Below are positions 1-8,633 of a stretch of 16,908 bases of DNA, piece by piece. Below the pieces are notes generated by a model. It searched no databases, had not been told where the DNA came from, and was given only the letters and a program-made list of their open reading frames with translations. Within the stretch, counting starts at the first letter, position 1. Each line of letters begins with the position of its first letter. A program made the position numbers and the translations under genes. This stretch comes from Chloroflexota bacterium (GTDB lineage Bacteria; Chloroflexota; Anaerolineae; Anaerolineales; Anaerolineaceae), in contig JAKOSR010000078.1 of the NCBI GenBank assembly GCA_029777225.1, positions 1-16,908 of the forward strand, in the 5' to 3' direction.

Positions 1-3000
1 ACCATCCAGGGCCTGGATGGAAATGAGCAGACGGTCTTCCTGCCAAAAATCGTTGAGACCATCCGGCCGAATCACATTTATAGCATGGAAGTGGGTGTGC
101 TCAAGGCCGGGACCATCAACCAGGTTGAGTTGCCTTACCTGGTGGACCTGGCACAGGACCCCAAAGAAAAAACCCTGATGGTCAGCCTTTTGCCGGTCGG
201 GATGGATGTGGCTTCAACCGCCACCGGTCAGATTACTGGCGTTTTCACGGATTTGGGCACGGGCAAAGGCGTTTCGTACGTCATTGCGCTTGAGAAGCCG
301 TTGGTGATTGATACACCCCGGAATATTTACGTGTCGTTTGAGCTAACCTCCGGAACGGGGCAACTCGCGATATCATCGGTGGGCCCCGCGATTGAATCCT
401 CCTGGGATGACGCGTTGCCGGTTTCTAAAGCGGGCTACGTGCCCTACGCGGACAGCGGTGGCATCTTTAGGGGTGACCTCAACCTGGAGTTGTACTGGCC
501 TGATGACGCTTCCAAGCGCGATCGATTCGTTCAGGTGCTTGACCAGGCAGATTACATTTTCATCAGCTCGAACCGGCAATGGGGCACCACAACCCGCGTC
601 CCCGAGCGCTACCCCCTCACCAGCCAGTATTATCGCAGCTTGTTGGGTTGCCCCGAAGGAACCGACCTGGTCACGTGTTACAACCGCGCGGAAGTCGGCA
701 TGTACCAGGGCGATTTGGGTTTTGACCTGGTTTACACGGGCACCTCCTATCCAAACCTGGGTAGCTTGTCCATCAATGACCAGTTCGCGGAAGAAGCTTT
801 CTCCGTCTATGACCATCCCAAGACGCTAATTTTCAAGAAGAACACCCAGTACAGCACAGATAATTTGAAGGTCATCCTGGGCTCGGTGGACCTGACCAAG
901 GTGGTCAACATCACCGCAAAACAGGCGGATGATTACAAGGCCGGCAAAAACAGTCCGGTCAACCAACTAATGCTAACCGATCAAGAGCTCAAAACCCAAC
1001 AGAGTGGGGGCACCTGGGCTGACCTGTTCAACCGTGAATCCATCTTGAACCAAAATCAAGGCCTGGCAGTCCTGGTTTTCTACCTGTTCAGTTGCGTGTT
1101 GGGCTGGCTTGTGTTGCCCTTGGTAAGGCTGGCCTTGCCAGGGTTGGACGATCAAGGCTATCCGTTCGCGAAATTGATTGGCTTCCTTTTGTTGGCCCTG
1201 TTCAGCTTTTGGCTTGGCTCGGCCGGCGTTCTCATCACCCGGGATACCCTTGTTTTGGTCTTTGGGGCCATTTCCCTCCTGGGGTTAACCGCTGCTTTAC
1301 TCACGAGGGGCGTGTTTTTAAGTGACGTCAAGGCTAACTGGCGGAAGTACCTGATCATCGAGGTTGTCAGCCTGGCGGCTTTTGGGATCTTTCTGTGGAT
1401 TAGGTACCAAAACCCAGACCTGTGGCACCCCTGGCGCGGAGGCGAAAAGCCGATGGACTTTTCGTACCTGAATGCCATTATCAAAAGCAGCACTTTTCCA
1501 GCATACGACCCCTGGTTCGCTGGGGGATACATCAATTACTACTATTACGGACAGGTCATCATCGCGATGCCCATCAAGCTACTGGGGGTCATCCCCTCCA
1601 CGGCTTACAACATCATGCTGCCGCTCTGGTACAGCCTGCTGATTAGCGGCGCGTTTGGCGTGGGATGGAACCTGTACAAAGCTTTTGGTAAGCCAGAGAC
1701 CCTACGGGTGGATGGCAAGCCAAGAGTGTTTGGTAACGCGCTCTGGGCAGGGCTTTTCACGGCCGCGTTGCTCGGTTTCCTCGGCAATCTCGGGACGGTT
1801 AAGTTGATGGTGGATGGGTTAAAAACCCTTGGGGCAGCCGGGCAGTTGGCCGAAGGCGCTGGATTGATGCGTGAAATCGGCTGGTTGTTCAAAGGTTTGG
1901 CGCTTTACCTGCAGAAAGTGCCCTTGCCTGTGGCGCAAGGTTCCTGGTATTGGAACCCCAGCCGTACGATCCCCGGGGACCCAATCACTGAATTCCCCTT
2001 CTTCACCTATCTTTACGCGGATTTTCACGCCCACTTAATCGCGATGCCAATTGCCATCCTGGCCGTCGCGTGGGGGCTGTCTGCCTTGCGTTCCAAGGGC
2101 GCTCATTTTACTCTCGGACGCAAAAAATGGCTGAACACGCTGCTTGGCCTGACCATCGGCGGTATGATTATAGGGGCTCTCAAGCCAACCAACACCTGGG
2201 ATTACTATACCTTCCTGATACTCAATATCTGCATCCTGGCCTACGTTGGCTGGATGTATTTGCCGCCCCTAAAAATTGGCAAGCTCAGGTTGAAACCCTG
2301 GCAGGAAAAGGCCTTGACGCCACTGCTACTCATTGTGGTGCTGGTTTTGTTCACCCGGGTGCTATATCTGCCGTTTAACAGCTTGTTTTTCCCTGGCTAC
2401 ACCAGGATTGGTTTTTGGGCTGGGGACCGCACACCCCTGTCGTCCTATGTCATCCATTGGGGCTTAATCCTATTCCTCGCCTTCTTCTGGCTTTTGTGGG
2501 AGACCTACCAGTGGATGGCCGTCACACCAGTTTCCTCGCTGAAAAAGTGGGAGCCTTACAAGCATTACCTGCTGGGAGCCGCGGCCGTGGTTGGGCTCGC
2601 GCTGGTTTTCCTGCTCTTTAGCAAGGTGGTGGTCGCGTTGGTGGTCGTCCCGTTGGGGCTGTGGACGTTGCTCTTGTTGCTGCGCCCCAATCTGCCGGAT
2701 GGCAAGCGACTCGCCTTGTTCATGCTCGGCACGGCCTTGCTCTTAACCCTGGTTGTTGAGCTGGTCTACCTGGTGGGTGATATCGGCCGCATGAACGTGG
2801 TGTTCAAACTCTATCTGCAGGCCTGGATACTCTTCACCCTGGCCTTGGGCACCGCTTTTGTGACCTTGTGGCACGAACAGCACCGATGGACGGTGCGCAC
2901 ACAGGTGCTGTTCCAGACGCCAGCATTGGTCCTCATCGCGGGGACCTTGCTCTTCCCCCTGCTTGGCACGCTGGACAAGATTACCGACCGCATGGATATC

Positions 3001-3483
3001 AACGCGCCTCGCACACTGGACGGCATGACCTACATGGCCACCTCAAAGTACTATGCCAACGGAGTGGAACTTGACCTTGCTGAGGACTACCGCGCGATTC
3101 AATGGATGCAGGATAACGTGGAAGGCTCACCGGTCATCTTGGAGGCCCAGGCCTACGAGTACCAATGGGGAAATCGCTTTACAATTTATACAGGTCTGCC
3201 CGGTGTGGTGGGATGGAATTACCATCAGCGTCAACAACGGGCCATCCTGAGAACGGAAGTGGTGCAGCAGCGTGTGGATAGTGTAAACGCGTTTTACATG
3301 TCTCAGGATACGGCTTTTGTGCGTGAATACCTCGACAAGTATGCTGTGAAATACATTATTGTCGGGCAGGAAGAAAAGGCCTATTATCCAGGTGAAGCGC
3401 TCGCGAAATTCGCGCAACTCAACGGGATACTTTGGGACGCGGTGTACACGGATGGCAACACGGTGATTTACAAGGTCAGGTAA
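1..3483 (+). CDS. YYY/DUF2298 family polytopic membrane protein with extra N-terminal module (5' truncated)
   Basis: The reading frame is open from base 1, so the gene begins left of the window; the ATG at 85 is internal. At least 1160 residues are present. Bases 1 to about 1040 encode a mostly soluble, beta-rich stretch with two close cysteines (LLGCPEGTDLVTCY), a YIFISSNRQWG block and a VYDHPKTLIF block. This looks like the soluble tail of a GT39/PMT-like module fused ahead of the next domain. From about 1060 it becomes a many-pass membrane protein with the family's marks: YYYYG at 1537-1551, EFPFFTYLYADFHAH at 1990-2034, NTWD at 2191-2202 and RMNVVFKLYLQAW at 2788-2826. A soluble C-terminal part follows, with VVGWN and YIIVGQ blocks. 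The YYYxG motif defines the Chlor_Arch_YYY family, known from Chloroflexi and some archaea. Its biochemistry is not established; a glycosyltransferase-like envelope role is inferred. The next gene is a paralogue 3 bp downstream. Confidence 0.85.
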   Translation, partial: TIQGLDGNEQTVFLPKIVETIRPNHIYSMEVGVLKAGTINQVELPYLVDLAQDPKEKTLMVSLLPVGMDVASTATGQITGVFTDLGTGKGVSYVIALEKPLVIDTPRNIYVSFELTSGTGQLAISSVGPAIESSWDDALPVSKAGYVPYADSGGIFRGDLNLELYWPDDASKRDRFVQVLDQADYIFISSNRQWGTTTRVPERYPLTSQYYRSLLGCPEGTDLVTCYNRAEVGMYQGDLGFDLVYTGTSYPNLGSLSINDQFAEEAFSVYDHPKTLIFKKNTQYSTDNLKVILGSVDLTKVVNITAKQADDYKAGKNSPVNQLMLTDQELKTQQSGGTWADLFNRESILNQNQGLAVLVFYLFSCVLGWLVLPLVRLALPGLDDQGYPFAKLIGFLLLALFSFWLGSAGVLITRDTLVLVFGAISLLGLTAALLTRGVFLSDVKANWRKYLIIEVVSLAAFGIFLWIRYQNPDLWHPWRGGEKPMDFSYLNAIIKSSTFPAYDPWFAGGYINYYYYGQVIIAMPIKLLGVIPSTAYNIMLPLWYSLLISGAFGVGWNLYKAFGKPETLRVDGKPRVFGNALWAGLFTAALLGFLGNLGTVKLMVDGLKTLGAAGQLAEGAGLMREIGWLFKGLALYLQKVPLPVAQGSWYWNPSRTIPGDPITEFPFFTYLYADFHAHLIAMPIAILAVAWGLSALRSKGAHFTLGRKKWLNTLLGLTIGGMIIGALKPTNTWDYYTFLILNICILAYVGWMYLPPLKIGKLRLKPWQEKALTPLLLIVVLVLFTRVLYLPFNSLFFPGYTRIGFWAGDRTPLSSYVIHWGLILFLAFFWLLWETYQWMAVTPVSSLKKWEPYKHYLLGAAAVVGLALVFLLFSKVVVALVVVPLGLWTLLLLLRPNLPDGKRLALFMLGTALLLTLVVELVYLVGDIGRMNVVFKLYLQAWILFTLALGTAFVTLWHEQHRWTVRTQVLFQTPALVLIAGTLLFPLLGTLDKITDRMDINAPRTLDGMTYMATSKYYANGVELDLAEDYRAIQWMQDNVEGSPVILEAQAYEYQWGNRFTIYTGLPGVVGWNYHQRQQRAILRTEVVQQRVDSVNAFYMSQDTAFVREYLDKYAVKYIIVGQEEKAYYPGEALAKFAQLNGILWDAVYTDGNTVIYKVR

Positions 3484-3486
3484 GCA

Positions 3487-6156
3487 ATGACACAAGTCCT
3501 GATTTGGTTCTTTCTGACACTCCTGATTGGCTGGATCAACCTGCCAATTACGTTTCGGCTTTTCCGAAAACTGGCCTCTGGGGGGTATCACCTCATTCGC
3601 CCGGTTGGGTTGCTGCTTTGGGCCGGCCTTTATTGGTTGTTGGTCTCGCTTGGGTTGCTTTCCAATGATTTGGAGGGTCAGATTGCGGTCCTGTTCGTGC
3701 TTGGGGTTATCAACTATTTCGTCGCGCAAAAACTGGGTTTTGGGGTCTTGAAGGAGATGCTCTCTCACCGATGGAAGACCATGCTGGCCATGGAAGCGTT
3801 GCTTTTGCTTGGCTTTGGGTTCTGGGCCTTTGTGCGCGCCACGAATCCAGATATCGTCAACACTGAAAAATTCATGGAGATAGCGTTTGTAAACGCCATT
3901 CTCAAATCACCTACCTTCCCTCCAAACGACCCATGGCTTTCTGGCTATGGCATTTCCTATTATTACTTTGGCTACCTAATGGTGGCGATGTTAAGCCGGC
4001 TTTCCACGGTTGCTTCCAGCATTTCCTACAACCTCACCTCCGCGCTGTGGTTTGGTTTATCGGGGTTGGGAGCCTATGGCATCCTGTTTGACCTGCTGAA
4101 CCTGCGCAAGGAGGATGGAAGCCGGGTTGAGCCCAAGCGCTGGATGTACCTGGCGGCGCTCGCCGCGCCCCTGCTTTTACTGGTGGTGTCCAACTGGTAT
4201 GGACTCTTTGATGTGCTGAATGCGCGTGGTTTGTTCTGGACCACGAATGGCAATGGTCAGCCGGTCTCCGCTTTCTGGCAGTGGCTTAACCTGCGTGAGT
4301 TGACCGCGCCGCCCAATGCGCTTTCTTGGGCACCCAGCCGGGGTGGGTGGAGTTGGTGGGCAGGCAGCCGAGTGCTACAGGATACGACCCTAAACGGGGC
4401 AACGCTCGAAATCATCGATGAATTCCCATTCTTTACTTACCTGCTGTCGGATATCCATCCCCATATGCTCAGCATGCCCTTTGTGCTGTTGGCGATTGCA
4501 GAAGCGCTCAACGCGTTTGTTGGCGGATGGGAAGACACCAGCAAGCTGGGGAAATGGACTTTGCCGTTTGGTTGGTTTGGTCCTGCTTTCGCCGTGGTTT
4601 CCCTGGGAGGAATTGCTTTCCTAAACACCTGGGATTTTCCATTCTATCTGGTGCTCATCGTGGCCGCGTTTTGTTACCGGCGATACCAGCAGTTGGGATA
4701 CGCGGGGCAGAGAATCAAGGAATTTTTCATACTCTGCGCAGCCGGCGGGTTCCTGAGCATTCTGCTCTATTTGCCGTTTTTCCTCAGTTTTGCTTCGCAG
4801 GCAGGCGGCATTCTGCCGAGCATCGCGTTCTTCACACCCGGTAAAAATTTCTGGGTGATGTTCGGGCCCTTCCTCGTCCCGTTACTCTGCCTGCTGGCAA
4901 TGCTGGTTTGGCGTCATCGCAAATCCCTGGGATGGCGCAGAGGGTTGTTGTTGACCTCGCTTCTCTTCCTGGGCCTCTTCGCTTTTTCGTGGGCGCTGGC
5001 CTGGCTGGGTGGCAGGCTGCCCGGTTTGCAGGCCTTGTTCCTCGGTTTGCAGGGCGCGGCATCCATCCCCGCCTTGCTTTCGGGTGCCTTAATCGCGCGT
5101 TTGAAAGCTCCAGGAACATGGATAACACTCTTTATCATCATCTGGGCCAGTTTGAGCCTTGTGGTAAAGGACAAAAAGGCCAGAACTGAGCCAATAGCCT
5201 CGCCCGAAGAGCAAATTCACAAGCAGGCGGTTCCTTTCGGGGAACACTACTTTGTACTTTTCCTCATCCTTCTAGGAGCTTTGCTAACGCTCGCGCCGGA
5301 ATTTGTCTATTTGCGCGATCAGTTCAGCAACCGGATGAACACGATTTTCAAGTTTTACTTCCAAGCCTGGATTGTTTGGTCTCTGGCGGGCAGTTACGCG
5401 TTGGTCACTTTGCTGCGCGGGGGGAAAAAGTGGTTGAATGTGGACACGCTTTTCCCTGCCCTGATTGCCATCCTCGGGCTGGTTTTGTTTGTGATAACCA
5501 AGACGTCCAATTTAGGAGGCAAGGCAGGCGCACTTTCAGGTCTGCCGGACTATCTCATGGCCGGGATCCTTGGGGTTTTCCTGGCATGGTTCCTCACCCA
5601 GTTGGCACGAAAGAACTGGCAGAGGGCGCTTGGTGTGGTCACCCTGGTTGGCATTGCCGCGGGGTTAATTTACCCCGTGCTCGAAATTTGGACCAAGACG
5701 GAAGGTTTTTCGCCAGCCACGGGCATCAGTCTGGATGGCAAGCATGGATTCAACCAAACCATTCCCACGCAAATGGCAGCCGCCGAGTGGCTGGCTGAGG
5801 CACCGCTGGGTGTGATGGTTGAGGCGGTCTCGGATACCGGTGGAAGTTACACCACCTACAACCAAATCTCAGCCTTCTCAGGCATGCCCACAGTCCTGGG
5901 TTGGATTGGCCACGAATCCCAGTGGCGGGGTGGTTACCAGGAAATGGGCACGCGTCAGGACGACATCCGCAAGCTGTATTCCACGCAGGATTGGGCTAAA
6001 GCCAAAGCGATTATCGACAGTTATAATATTCGCTACATTGTCGTTGGACAGATGGAGTTCAGCACCTACGTGGTGGATGAAGCCAAATTCCAAAACAACC
6101 TGCACCTGGCATTCCAGGATGGCAATACACGCATTTACGAAGTGATACAGCCGTGA
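3487..6156 (+). CDS. YYY/DUF2298 family membrane protein, single-domain paralogue
   Basis: This 889-residue protein has roughly 18 hydrophobic segments and lacks the soluble N-terminal extension of its upstream neighbour. It matches the neighbour's membrane and C-terminal parts throughout. Shared marks are DPWLSGYGISYYYFG (YYYFG at residues 158-162), EFPFFTYLLSDIHPH (312-326, with D322, H324 and H326), NTWD (380-383), RMNTIFKFYFQAW (616-628), a Y-N-x-I...GMPTVLGW block (about 791-806), and a closing YIVVGQ...DGNTRIYEV block. Members of this size fit the single-copy class of Chlor_Arch_YYY proteins. The ATG at 3487 follows the previous stop by 3 bp with only weak AGG-type sequence upstream, so translation probably depends on coupling. 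The function is unknown. A GT-C-like role in lipid-linked sugar transfer is plausible from topology, the Asp/His loop motif and the neighbouring GT-C-like gene, but is not shown. Confidence 0.9.
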   Translation: MTQVLIWFFLTLLIGWINLPITFRLFRKLASGGYHLIRPVGLLLWAGLYWLLVSLGLLSNDLEGQIAVLFVLGVINYFVAQKLGFGVLKEMLSHRWKTMLAMEALLLLGFGFWAFVRATNPDIVNTEKFMEIAFVNAILKSPTFPPNDPWLSGYGISYYYFGYLMVAMLSRLSTVASSISYNLTSALWFGLSGLGAYGILFDLLNLRKEDGSRVEPKRWMYLAALAAPLLLLVVSNWYGLFDVLNARGLFWTTNGNGQPVSAFWQWLNLRELTAPPNALSWAPSRGGWSWWAGSRVLQDTTLNGATLEIIDEFPFFTYLLSDIHPHMLSMPFVLLAIAEALNAFVGGWEDTSKLGKWTLPFGWFGPAFAVVSLGGIAFLNTWDFPFYLVLIVAAFCYRRYQQLGYAGQRIKEFFILCAAGGFLSILLYLPFFLSFASQAGGILPSIAFFTPGKNFWVMFGPFLVPLLCLLAMLVWRHRKSLGWRRGLLLTSLLFLGLFAFSWALAWLGGRLPGLQALFLGLQGAASIPALLSGALIARLKAPGTWITLFIIIWASLSLVVKDKKARTEPIASPEEQIHKQAVPFGEHYFVLFLILLGALLTLAPEFVYLRDQFSNRMNTIFKFYFQAWIVWSLAGSYALVTLLRGGKKWLNVDTLFPALIAILGLVLFVITKTSNLGGKAGALSGLPDYLMAGILGVFLAWFLTQLARKNWQRALGVVTLVGIAAGLIYPVLEIWTKTEGFSPATGISLDGKHGFNQTIPTQMAAAEWLAEAPLGVMVEAVSDTGGSYTTYNQISAFSGMPTVLGWIGHESQWRGGYQEMGTRQDDIRKLYSTQDWAKAKAIIDSYNIRYIVVGQMEFSTYVVDEAKFQNNLHLAFQDGNTRIYEVIQP

Positions 6157-7874
6157 TGAACGAGTTGAACGCTAGCATAAGGGACAGACTTTTCAGGCAG
6201 GAGAACCTGCTCTTGTTTGCTATTGCTACCTTGCTCCTGGGTTTTGGACTTCGCTTAATTCATCTTGCTGATGTTTCCTTCACGGCGTCTGAAAGCGTGC
6301 TGGGCGCGCTGGCTTTCCAGGTTTCAAAGGGCGCCCGGGTTGGTTCCGGAAGTGTTCCGGCTTACTTGGGGCTTACATCCCTGATCTTTTTTCTGGCCAA
6401 AGATACCGCCTTCTGGGCACGCATCGTCCCGGTTTTGGCAGGCAGCAGCCTCATCATCTTGCCGTATATTTGGAGGCACCGGTTGCAGCCAGCGAGCGTG
6501 GTCGTCCTAACCCTGGCTTTCACCCTGGATCCTCTGCTTGTCATTTTCTCGCGTCAAATTGTCTCCCCAATCATCGCGTTGGCTGCGGTGTTGTGGCTGG
6601 CCACTGCTGTAGAAAAGAAGCAGCCCATCATCAGTGGAATCTCGCTGGCGTTTGGCTTGCTGAGCGGATATTGGGTTTGGCCAGTCTTCCTGGCTTTGGC
6701 CCTGGCAGCGCTCTTGTTCACTCTGTTGAAACATGAACCCCTCAGGCTGCTCTCCTATTTGGAATGGGGGAATGAGGGCTGGCTGCGGTTTTGGATTAGC
6801 CTTGCCCTCGGAATTTTGATGATTAGCACTTCCTGCCTGCGCAATCCGGCTGGTATCTCCGGCCTGGGCCAAGGTTTGGCGGATTTATTTAAGTTAAGTG
6901 CCGGGATCTTCAAGCTGCCATTTGGACTGCCGATATATACATGGCTTGCGTATAGCATAGTGCCTGTGTTGTTCCTAATACTGGTTTCCTCACAAAAAAA
7001 CAAAGTCTCACCAAGCCCAACGCGACCTTTCATGGATGCCTTCCTGGTTTTTCTGTTCCTCTTTTGCCTGTACTTTTCCAGGCAGGATGTGGGGCTCATC
7101 GTCTTTCTGACTGCTTACTTTTGGTGGGTGGTCTCCAGTGGTTTGGGGCGAATGATGCCTTCTTCCGAAGTGCGTGGTTTTGAATATGTCGCGCTGACCC
7201 TATTTTTTATCACACTGGCCGTTTACACGGGCATAACCTTGCGCTCAATTATTGCCAACCCCTATGGCACCGGGGCAAGCCTCCAGGCCTGGCTGGCTGT
7301 GCTGGCGGGGATTGTCATCCTTGTTTTGGCGTTTGTATTGGTGAGGGTGGGTTGGTCCCGGGAGCTTGCCAACCGAAGCGCGTTAGCCTCGCTTTTTGTG
7401 GTTCTGGGTGTGATACTACTTGCTACAACCTTCAACAGCCTGTACGCAAAAGCGGATAAGGCAGCCTTGCTTACCCAGGGCGAAGCGTTAGTGCTGCCCA
7501 GAGACGTTCTCCCTTCCATCCTGGCAGAATTACAACAAGAGGGAAAGCTCAAGGTCGAGAACGACAAAGCCTTGGTTATCGATTCTGCCTTGCCCGGAAG
7601 CGCGTGGTTCTTGCGGGATTTTGACCAACAACCCTTGTTGGGTTCCAGTAGCATCTCAGGAGATCCGGAAATTATTCTAACCAGCAGCGACGCGCAACCC
7701 TCTTTCGCGAACACCTACCGGGGACTGAGTATTCCCGGTACACTTTCAATGGATTGGGCGGGGATGGCATGGGGGAATTATCTGCGTTCACTTTTTGGCG
7801 CGCCTTTACTGACCCAGGATAATGAGATAATTCTTTGGGTGAGATCAGATTTATTCCCAGGAGCGTACCAGTAA
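6156..7874 (+). CDS. GT-C fold (GT39/Agl23-like) polytopic membrane protein, putative glycosyltransferase
   Basis: About 572 residues. The chosen start is the ATG whose A is the last base of the preceding TGA (TGATG overlap); a GTG at 6153 is the alternative and would add one residue. After a short cytosolic N-terminus comes a first membrane helix ending in LRLIHL, then a loop TASES and repeated hydrophobic helices (about 11-13 in all) up to around residue 430. A soluble C-terminal domain of about 135 residues contains a SAWFLRDFD block and an EIILTSSD block. The layout, helix-acidic loop-helices-soluble tail with an 'xWxLRDxD' segment, resembles the PMT/GT39 and Agl23-like proteins often seen beside YYY proteins in Chloroflexi. 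The usual Asp-Glu pair of the first loop is represented only by Ser-Glu (E46), so catalysis is uncertain. It ends by overlapping cmk by 1 base. Family assignment is moderate and the substrate is unknown. Confidence 0.75.
   Translation: MNELNASIRDRLFRQENLLLFAIATLLLGFGLRLIHLADVSFTASESVLGALAFQVSKGARVGSGSVPAYLGLTSLIFFLAKDTAFWARIVPVLAGSSLIILPYIWRHRLQPASVVVLTLAFTLDPLLVIFSRQIVSPIIALAAVLWLATAVEKKQPIISGISLAFGLLSGYWVWPVFLALALAALLFTLLKHEPLRLLSYLEWGNEGWLRFWISLALGILMISTSCLRNPAGISGLGQGLADLFKLSAGIFKLPFGLPIYTWLAYSIVPVLFLILVSSQKNKVSPSPTRPFMDAFLVFLFLFCLYFSRQDVGLIVFLTAYFWWVVSSGLGRMMPSSEVRGFEYVALTLFFITLAVYTGITLRSIIANPYGTGASLQAWLAVLAGIVILVLAFVLVRVGWSRELANRSALASLFVVLGVILLATTFNSLYAKADKAALLTQGEALVLPRDVLPSILAELQQEGKLKVENDKALVIDSALPGSAWFLRDFDQQPLLGSSSISGDPEIILTSSDAQPSFANTYRGLSIPGTLSMDWAGMAWGNYLRSLFGAPLLTQDNEIILWVRSDLFPGAYQ
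7859..7863 (+). promoter_or_regulatory. Shine-Dalgarno of cmk
   Basis: AGGAG lies 10 bases before the ATG at 7874, inside the last codons of the preceding gene. It decides the cmk start in favour of this ATG over the in-frame TTG at 7835, which would add 13 residues unlike any cytidylate kinase N-terminus. Confidence 0.75.
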
Positions 7875-8584
7875 TGAATCAATCGGAAAAACCTTACGTC
7901 CCACACACAATCGCCATTGATGGTCCCGTGGCTTCAGGCAAAACCACGGTTGGTTTGCTGCTGGCCAAGGAGCTGGGCTACATCTGCCTGGATACTGGCA
8001 TCATGTATCGCGCGGTGGCACAAAAAGTGTTGGACCTCGGCATATCTCCTATTGATGAGGTCGCGGTGACGCAGGTGGCCCAGGTGACGGATATTGACGT
8101 GCGGGAACCCTCGGTGCAGGATGGGCGGCAATTTGACGTGTTGATTGATGGCGCGGATCGCACCTGGGATATCAGAACCCGGGAAGTGAATGCCTGTGTT
8201 TCGGAGGTCTCAGTCTTCCCTGGTGTGCGGGACGCGATGACTTTGCAACAGCGCCGGATAGCTGAGCGAAGCCCGATTGTCATGTTGGGGCGGGATATTG
8301 GTACCGTCGTCTTGCCAAACGCAGACCTGAAGATATTCCTGAAAGCCTCAGCCATGGTTCGGGCCAAGCGCCGATATGAAGAGGAAAGAGCCCTAGGTAG
8401 GGATGTGCGCCTGGAGGATGTGCTCGAATTGCTCTTGCACCGTGATAACATCGATTCCAACCGTCAACTTGCTCCGCTGAAGCCGGCCAAGGATGCCTTC
8501 ATCATAAACACGGACGACCTGGACGCGCAGGGTGTGGTGGAAACCATCCTGGCCATCATCGAAGATAAACAAACACTTCGGTGA
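7874..8584 (+). CDS. cmk: Cytidylate kinase (CMP/dCMP kinase)
   Basis: A 236-residue cytosolic enzyme that transfers phosphate from ATP to CMP or dCMP, feeding CTP and dCTP synthesis. The length is typical of bacterial Cmk. Near the N-terminus is AIDGPVASGKTT, the P-loop (G17-T25). Then come LDTGIMYRAVA (the nucleoside monophosphate-binding TG-x-MYR motif), GRDIGTVVLPNADLKIFL (the family's central GRDIGT block), R-A-x-RR in the lid region, and a C-terminal RDxxDSxRxxxPLxxAxDAxxIxT pattern. All hallmark residues are present. The ATG overlaps the stop of the membrane gene upstream (TAATG), so it is probably translated as the last member of the envelope operon, which would make an essential nucleotide enzyme depend on that transcript unless an internal promoter exists. 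A weak hairpin follows its stop. Confidence 0.96.
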   Translation: MNQSEKPYVPHTIAIDGPVASGKTTVGLLLAKELGYICLDTGIMYRAVAQKVLDLGISPIDEVAVTQVAQVTDIDVREPSVQDGRQFDVLIDGADRTWDIRTREVNACVSEVSVFPGVRDAMTLQQRRIAERSPIVMLGRDIGTVVLPNADLKIFLKASAMVRAKRRYEEERALGRDVRLEDVLELLLHRDNIDSNRQLAPLKPAKDAFIINTDDLDAQGVVETILAIIEDKQTLR

Positions 8585-8607
8585 CCTTTTCCAGCCTTTT
8601 GGAAAGG
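8585..8607 (+). terminator. Weak hairpin after cmk, possible terminator or operator
   Basis: CCTTTTCCA (8585-8593) can pair with TGGAAAGG (8600-8607) with one bulged T. A competing small hairpin CCTTT/AAAGG uses 8595-8607. There is no T-run after it, so it is at best a weak terminator. It sits where the -35 region of the next promoter would be and could instead be an operator or chance. Confidence 0.3.
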
Positions 8608-8613
8608 CGCGCA

Positions 8614-8622
8614 TGCTATAAT
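8614..8622 (+). promoter_or_regulatory. Extended -10 promoter of the histidine kinase gene
   Basis: TGCTATAAT combines the TGn extension with a perfect TATAAT hexamer (8617-8622). No good -35 hexamer is seen at 16-18 bp, which fits an extended -10 promoter. A start near 8629 would leave only about 5 bases before the ATG at 8634. The GAAGGT at 8625-8630, which looks like a ribosome binding site, would then be outside or at the very end of the transcript. Confidence 0.55.
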
Positions 8623-8633
8623 TTGAAGGTCGT

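Noticed and set aside
3127..3768. Long minus-strand open frame of 213 codons across the junction of the two YYY genes
   Set aside because: It is antisense to two well-supported genes, has low-complexity, Gln/Arg/Pro-rich composition and no recognisable domain or ribosome site.
6153..6155. GTG start for the GT-C-like gene
   Set aside because: The ATG three bases later forms the usual TGATG coupling overlap and makes almost no difference to the protein; GTG cannot be ruled out.
3487..6156. Second YYY gene as a recent duplication or assembly artefact of the first
   Set aside because: The two differ clearly at both DNA and protein level outside short motifs, so the duplication is ancient.
7835..7873. 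Upstream TTG start extending cmk by 13 residues
   Set aside because: AGGAG at 7859-7863 sits inside this extension and is properly spaced for the ATG at 7874; the extra residues are unlike Cmk.
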